Of a stretch of 64,000 nt of DNA, positions 59,961-64,000 are shown one piece after another. The DNA is taken from positions 22,284,669 to 22,348,668 of the forward strand of contig CM072805.1 of NCBI GenBank assembly GCA_037013495.1. Direction: 5' to 3'. The stretch comes from Hippophae tibetana (taxonomy: Eukaryota > Streptophyta > Magnoliopsida > Rosales > Elaeagnaceae). How positions within the stretch are numbered: position 1 is the first letter of the stretch; every line of letters begins with the position of its first letter. The notes under the pieces are model-generated. The model made no database searches and was not told the origin of the DNA. It saw only the letters and a program-made list of their open reading frames with translations. The position numbers and the translations under genes are program-made.

Positions 59961-60460
59961 TTTAATTATGATAATACATTACATTATTTTATCATAAACA
60001 GATTAAATATTATAAATTTATTTCAATTTATTACATAGCTTATGATTGCTTTAATATAAAATATAAATCAAATAAATTATTATGCAATATTGTCTAATTA
60101 AAAAAAATATAAGATCTTACATCAACTAGAAAAATATAAGGTCTTATATCAGATAACATTCATTAAAACTCAGATATTACATAAAAGTATAGTGATGAAT
60201 GTAACATATTATATGCAACATAAAGATAGATGTAATATATTACATGTAAAATAAAAATAGATATAACATATTACATAAAATAAATTACAATTATGATATG
60301 TAATTACAAAAATCAATTACTTATTGGGGCATAGTAAATTGCAAGCTTAATGAATACAAAAAAACAAAAAACAAAATACATCACCCCACATTTGGAAAGA
60401 GAATATTAAACATTAACAAGAAGTTATATATAGCATCAATTATAGAACACAAATTTACCG
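59961..60460. other. AT-rich DNA with scattered palindromic units
   Basis: Copies of the TGTAACATATTACA type palindrome outside the array; no gene seen. Confidence 0.5.
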
Positions 60461-60930
60461 GCTGGAAGATTGGTCTATATAGGACAGAGCAAGTGATGTT
60501 TCAACTGAAAAATTTGAAAAATAAATCAGAGTAAAACAACATCCCAACAAGATATGCCGTTACACAAAAATAAAATTTGCTTTCTATTTTATCAAACATA
60601 CTTTTTGTTCAAGAATTTTTTTATCGGTGTGGAAGGAATCAAGGGGCAGAATTTCTTTAGAAGATTGGATTGCGATTCGATAGTGGAAGGAATCGATATG
60701 TAATATGACGAAGTGAGAAATAGAAGGTACCTTAGAGTTGTGATCATGAAATTAGTCATCTTTAGCTCTAGACGACACTCCGTCGTGGTCAGCTTCCATG
60801 TCTCCTTCGTCGGGGATCTCTCTCATCGCTGGGATTTATTTGCCAACAGATTGGAGAGAGAGAAGGAAACGATGAGATAAAAAAGCTCGATGAAGACAGT
60901 GTAAATGTTCTAGAAATATACTCTTAAGAA
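60461..60930 (-). ncRNA. Possible small spliced transcript with a 24-codon ORF
   Basis: The minus strand shows a gene-like arrangement: TATA-like AGTATATTTC near 60926-60917, a C/T-rich leader, then an ATG at 60826 opening MREIPDEGDMEADHDG and ending at 60752 (24 residues, strongly acidic). A donor AAG/GTACC follows at 60731, and a possible next exon runs from 60508 (acceptor TTTTTCAG) to 60461 (donor CCG/GTAAAT). Base composition of the exon is higher in GC than its surroundings. It could be the surviving 5' end of a gene, a non-coding RNA, or chance. I recognise no family. Confidence 0.25.
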
Positions 60931-62070
60931 AGAACCATAGATAACGTGAAAAAAAAAGAGGGCAAAAATGTTAATATACTTGCTTTAAACGATAACGTAG
61001 AGCGCTTTTAGGAAAAAACTTGAAACCGAAAAAAGCCGCTATTTTGGGTCATTTATACCGAAAAAACCGATGCACAATTTCCTGTTGGACCATTAGCCAC
61101 TCGAGCTGGGCTGTCAGAACAACGGGGGTGAAGCTCGGGCATCATCTTAGTTTTGTCATCCGAGCCTGGCACAAAATGAGATTGAAAAATGATCAACCCA
61201 TTCAGGATCGATCGAATGATTATAAAAATTATATCATTTACATGCACCTGCCAGTGATTATTTTCACCTAAAAGATGACAAACTTTGGATTTCTTCAACT
61301 CAACACCATAAGAACATAAAAATCGGAATATATCGCTCTAAAAACTAGTTACAAATCATAATTTTGTTAACAAATTTCCCAAACGGCTTTGGGATTCAAA
61401 GTACTTTAATAACAAAATCAAACCCTATGCAATTTGATATATGGGCTAAAGTTTATAACGCAATCCTTGAGATGCGTTTTACTCCCAATCATTTAAGCCA
61501 AGAAAGGTCGCATGAACCAAATGCCACCCGAGCAGTTCCAGAGGTTTACATTTTTGTGTTCACCATGATGCAACTTCAGTTGCGTGAGTACAAGTCCCAC
61601 CATTGTCCGAGTGCATGTTAGTGTCAATATAAATGATTATTTCAAAAATAAAAATTAAAAATCAATAGTGAAAAGGCTAATATAAGTCAGGCTGAGTTTT
61701 TATCAACAAAATTTCCCCCCAACACCATCGATCATAATTGAGTAAATTCTAAGGAAAGGGGGTTGGGGTTCGAAATTCGAACAAGGAGCTGGAAGCCCCA
61801 GGCACCAAGTCTGTAACACCTCAACTGAGAGGCTGGTTAAATACACCAATCACCAGGTACAATTAGTTGGTCTGTCGTCAATCTCACTATGATCTTGCTG
61901 CATTGCATTGCATTGTATAGATTACTTTTTTCTTCTCTTTCAAAAAAAAAAAAGTTACCACTCATTAATTTACCTAGGCTGAGATCACAGGAATTTGGAG
62001 TGCGCTTTTGGTTCAATAATTGGACCAAATAAAAGTGATACCACCCGCCCTTGTGCTCCTAGGTATTTCT
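60931..62070. other. Intergenic DNA and coilin 3' UTR
   Basis: Mixed-composition DNA without supported ORFs. On the minus strand, 61860-61740 reads CTCTCAGTTGAGG ... TTGTTCGAATTTCGAAC, loosely like the A and B boxes of a tRNA-derived SINE, but the B box lacks its final C and no T-arm forms. The part next to 62071 is the probable 3' UTR of coilin. Confidence 0.4.
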
Positions 62071-63786
62071 TCAAAATCCATTTTGAGATCTTAACAGTGC
62101 CATTGTTGGACCAAGTGCACTACCTCGCAATGCCCTGCGTGACCAAGAGCCTGTGCCAGAACTCTCACGTTTACCCCATTGACTCTCCTGAGACAGCTGG
62201 GCCTTCTTTACACTCAATGCTCGGCTGATATCAGCCCATGGATTTGATCTTCCGTTCTCTACAGAGATGAAAATTAAAATCATATTGAATAGCCTCATAC
62301 TTTGTCAATAAACTATAAACCTAATACTAGAATGCAAATATTATTAATACCTGTCCTGGAGGACTGGGTTTCCACATTGTTGTCAGGCCTGACAGCTGAT
62401 GCTGGATTCCTTTCTTGCCTAATAATTTCACTGCCTCCCCCATTGGCTGCTTTCGGTTTGTTCAAGTTTCCAGACTTAATAATTCGGACATCAACAAGTG
62501 ATGAATAATCAATCTGCAACAAATCAATGCTTCTCAAATCCTCACAATGAAGAATAATAATCAAACACATACCATCTCTTGCAGCTAGGTCATAAGTCAC
62601 ATTCATCGAAGAGTTACAAAAATTTCAAGTTTGTCCAAATAATTAACAATATAGTGGATATTCTGCTGCACACATAACTCTAAAGTCTCCACAAGTTCCT
62701 AAATACCAATGGAGGCAAGGAATCTTGTTTGTTAAATAATTATGAGAAAAACTCACTAATAAACACATAGGCCCAAAATGACATTAAACAGTAAACACAT
62801 AGATAACACAACATTTAACATTGTGGCAAGAGATAAATGCAACTACAGAGATACAATTCATGACCAAAAAAAAACAGAGATACAGTAATAGCTGAGTACC
62901 TCTAGCGAACCGTCTTCAGCATACAAGGACGTAATTGCTTCTTCAGCAGATTCCTCACCTTCACCCATGGTAGAAACAATTGGATGCTCTGGAACTTGTA
63001 CTAGTACCACTTTATCAGATACAGTATCACACTGTGTTACTTTTCCCACCTACAAAAAGAGAAGCCTATGATATAGTACATTTTATGTCCCTTGAGTTTT
63101 ATAGTAAATACCAGCAAAATAGCCATACCCGGAAGGGGGATAGCTCAGGAGTCCAACAAGCTGATAATTCAATCAAACGATATGCAAGTACATCACCTTC
63201 CTGCAGTGCACACAAATCAGGATGGAGCTCTCATCCTCAAAACATTACAATAGCAGCACTAGCAATACCAAGAATAACAATAACAAGCCACTAGGCATAA
63301 AAACTAATATTGCAGCCAGCTTTATGTCATGTATTCAGGCAGTAGATGTTTAAGAAAGAAATTGGAAGCTAAAATTCAGTCATGTATGGAGCTTAAAAGG
63401 AGTTTTGAGCTTATAAAAGCAAATTGAATTCTACTTCGGGATCAGTCCTTTGCTAGTTTGCTTTAAGTTTCATAACCAAAACAAGCGTAAATGTGTTTTG
63501 AGAGCAAAAGCTTATTACCCCTTCATATTTGCTCTTTAGTGTTCTCTTTCAATCTGGTGAGAATATTGTACAATTCTGAAACCAATTATAAGAGCATAAT
63601 ACTACATACCTCAGGTAATGTGGTATATGGTTTAAGCTTGTTAAAGTCTATGGAAAGGTTTAGAGGTGTCTCCTCTTCTGCAACGTGACTATTTTTGTCA
63701 TCTTTCTTTCTCCAATATGTAGGTTTCTCTTTACCCCACTTTTGACCCTTCTTCTTGCAGGTTATTCCATTCCACTGAAAATTTTC
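62071..63786 (-). CDS. Coilin, C-terminal 249 residues (5' part beyond the window)
   Basis: Coilin is the scaffold protein of Cajal bodies, the nuclear sites of snRNP and snoRNP maturation. Minus-strand exons in the window are 63786-63610, 63200-63129, 63049-62900, 62513-62351 and 62258-62071 (stop), with phases 0, 0, 0, 0 and 1 and all introns GT-AG. The protein reads NFQWNGITCKKKGQKWGKEK, then the atypical Tudor domain start EGDVLAYRLIELSACWTPEL-SPFR, VGKVTQCDTVSDKVVLVQVP, and YAEDGSLE followed by IDYSSLVDVRII. The tail ends with NPWADISRALSVKKAQLSQE and SWSRRALRGSALGPTMALLR. This is the order of plant coilin. The last 210 bases of the window are intron, so the N-terminal self-interaction domain lies further right and completeness cannot be judged. 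Confidence 0.85.
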
Positions 63787-64000
63787 CTGAAACACGATTT
63801 AAAGGGGATAAAAGTGGGCATCAATGACTCTGGGACCAAAAACATGAAAGTAGAAAAGAAGGCAAGAAGCAACTACAGTCTAGAAGCTGATTTATTAGGG
63901 TAGGTTTTCTTTATATGCTTCGAATGACCACCTTACCAAGCAAACAACTAAAGTGGCAAGTCAATGTGAAAATCAGCAAAAATTACAAACAACAATATAG
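63787..64000 (-). other. Coilin intron, running off the window
   Basis: Upstream of the acceptor TTTCAG at 63792-63787 the minus strand is T-rich and has no coding match; the preceding exon is outside the window. Confidence 0.6.

Noticed and set aside
61740..61860. Possible second tRNA-derived SINE on the minus strand
   Set aside because: A-box-like and B-box-like words are present but the B box lacks its final C and no T-arm can form.
1..64000. CRISPR arrays, operons, bacterial-type systems
   Set aside because: The sequence is plant nuclear DNA. The tandem arrays found lack the repeat-spacer form and no prokaryotic genes were seen.

Overview
The window reads as nuclear DNA of a eudicot plant. 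It is strongly AT-rich, its genes carry GT-AG introns, it has a nuclear-type tRNA-Thr, and much of it is decayed retrotransposon. Five protein-coding genes are supported: two sieve-element-occlusion (SEO) genes on the minus strand (3.8-7.3 kb and 24.0-27.9 kb), an AFC2-type LAMMER kinase on the plus strand (47.6-51.7 kb), an intronless LEA_2/NHL membrane protein on the minus strand (52.6-53.7 kb), and the 3' half of coilin on the minus strand, running off the right edge (62.1-63.8 kb). Exon coordinates were derived by hand from splice sites and reading phase. In every complete model the exon lengths sum to a multiple of three.

Layout: 0-1 kb holds the gag end and LTR of a minus-strand Ty1/copia element. 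A tRNA-Thr(UGU) lies at 1.63 kb. SEO-1 follows, with an unusual N-terminal array of 15-residue repeats. From 7.4 to 23.5 kb the DNA is AT-rich and filled with repeats: an LTR-like block with seven CACGTG motifs upstream of a TATA box, a second GC-rich/TATA block on the opposite strand, and two copia elements fused head to tail. SEO-2 follows, with the same seven-exon plan as SEO-1, but its coding frame can only be kept if introns 3 and 5 use GC donors. From 30 to 41 kb lie a Ty3/gypsy remnant whose RT has lost its YxDD segment, an LTR-like sequence, and a copia element with both LTRs and a near-perfect target-site duplication. From 41 to 47 kb there are only decayed repeats and tandem arrays. 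The gene-dense part is 47.6-53.7 kb, with the kinase and the LEA_2 gene converging. From 54.5 to 57.2 kb lies a hAT-type transposon with terminal inverted repeats, a degenerate 8-bp duplication and a single surviving transposase exon. A tRNA-derived SINE candidate, a palindromic 33-bp minisatellite and a possible small spliced transcript lie between it and coilin.

The genes do not form one pathway. The SEO pair belongs together: both encode phloem P-proteins that assemble filaments in sieve elements, and the pair is a diverged duplication now separated by about 16.7 kb of transposon-rich DNA. The kinase (SR-protein phosphorylation) and coilin (Cajal bodies) are both nuclear RNA-processing genes, but nothing in the sequence shows that their proximity is functional.
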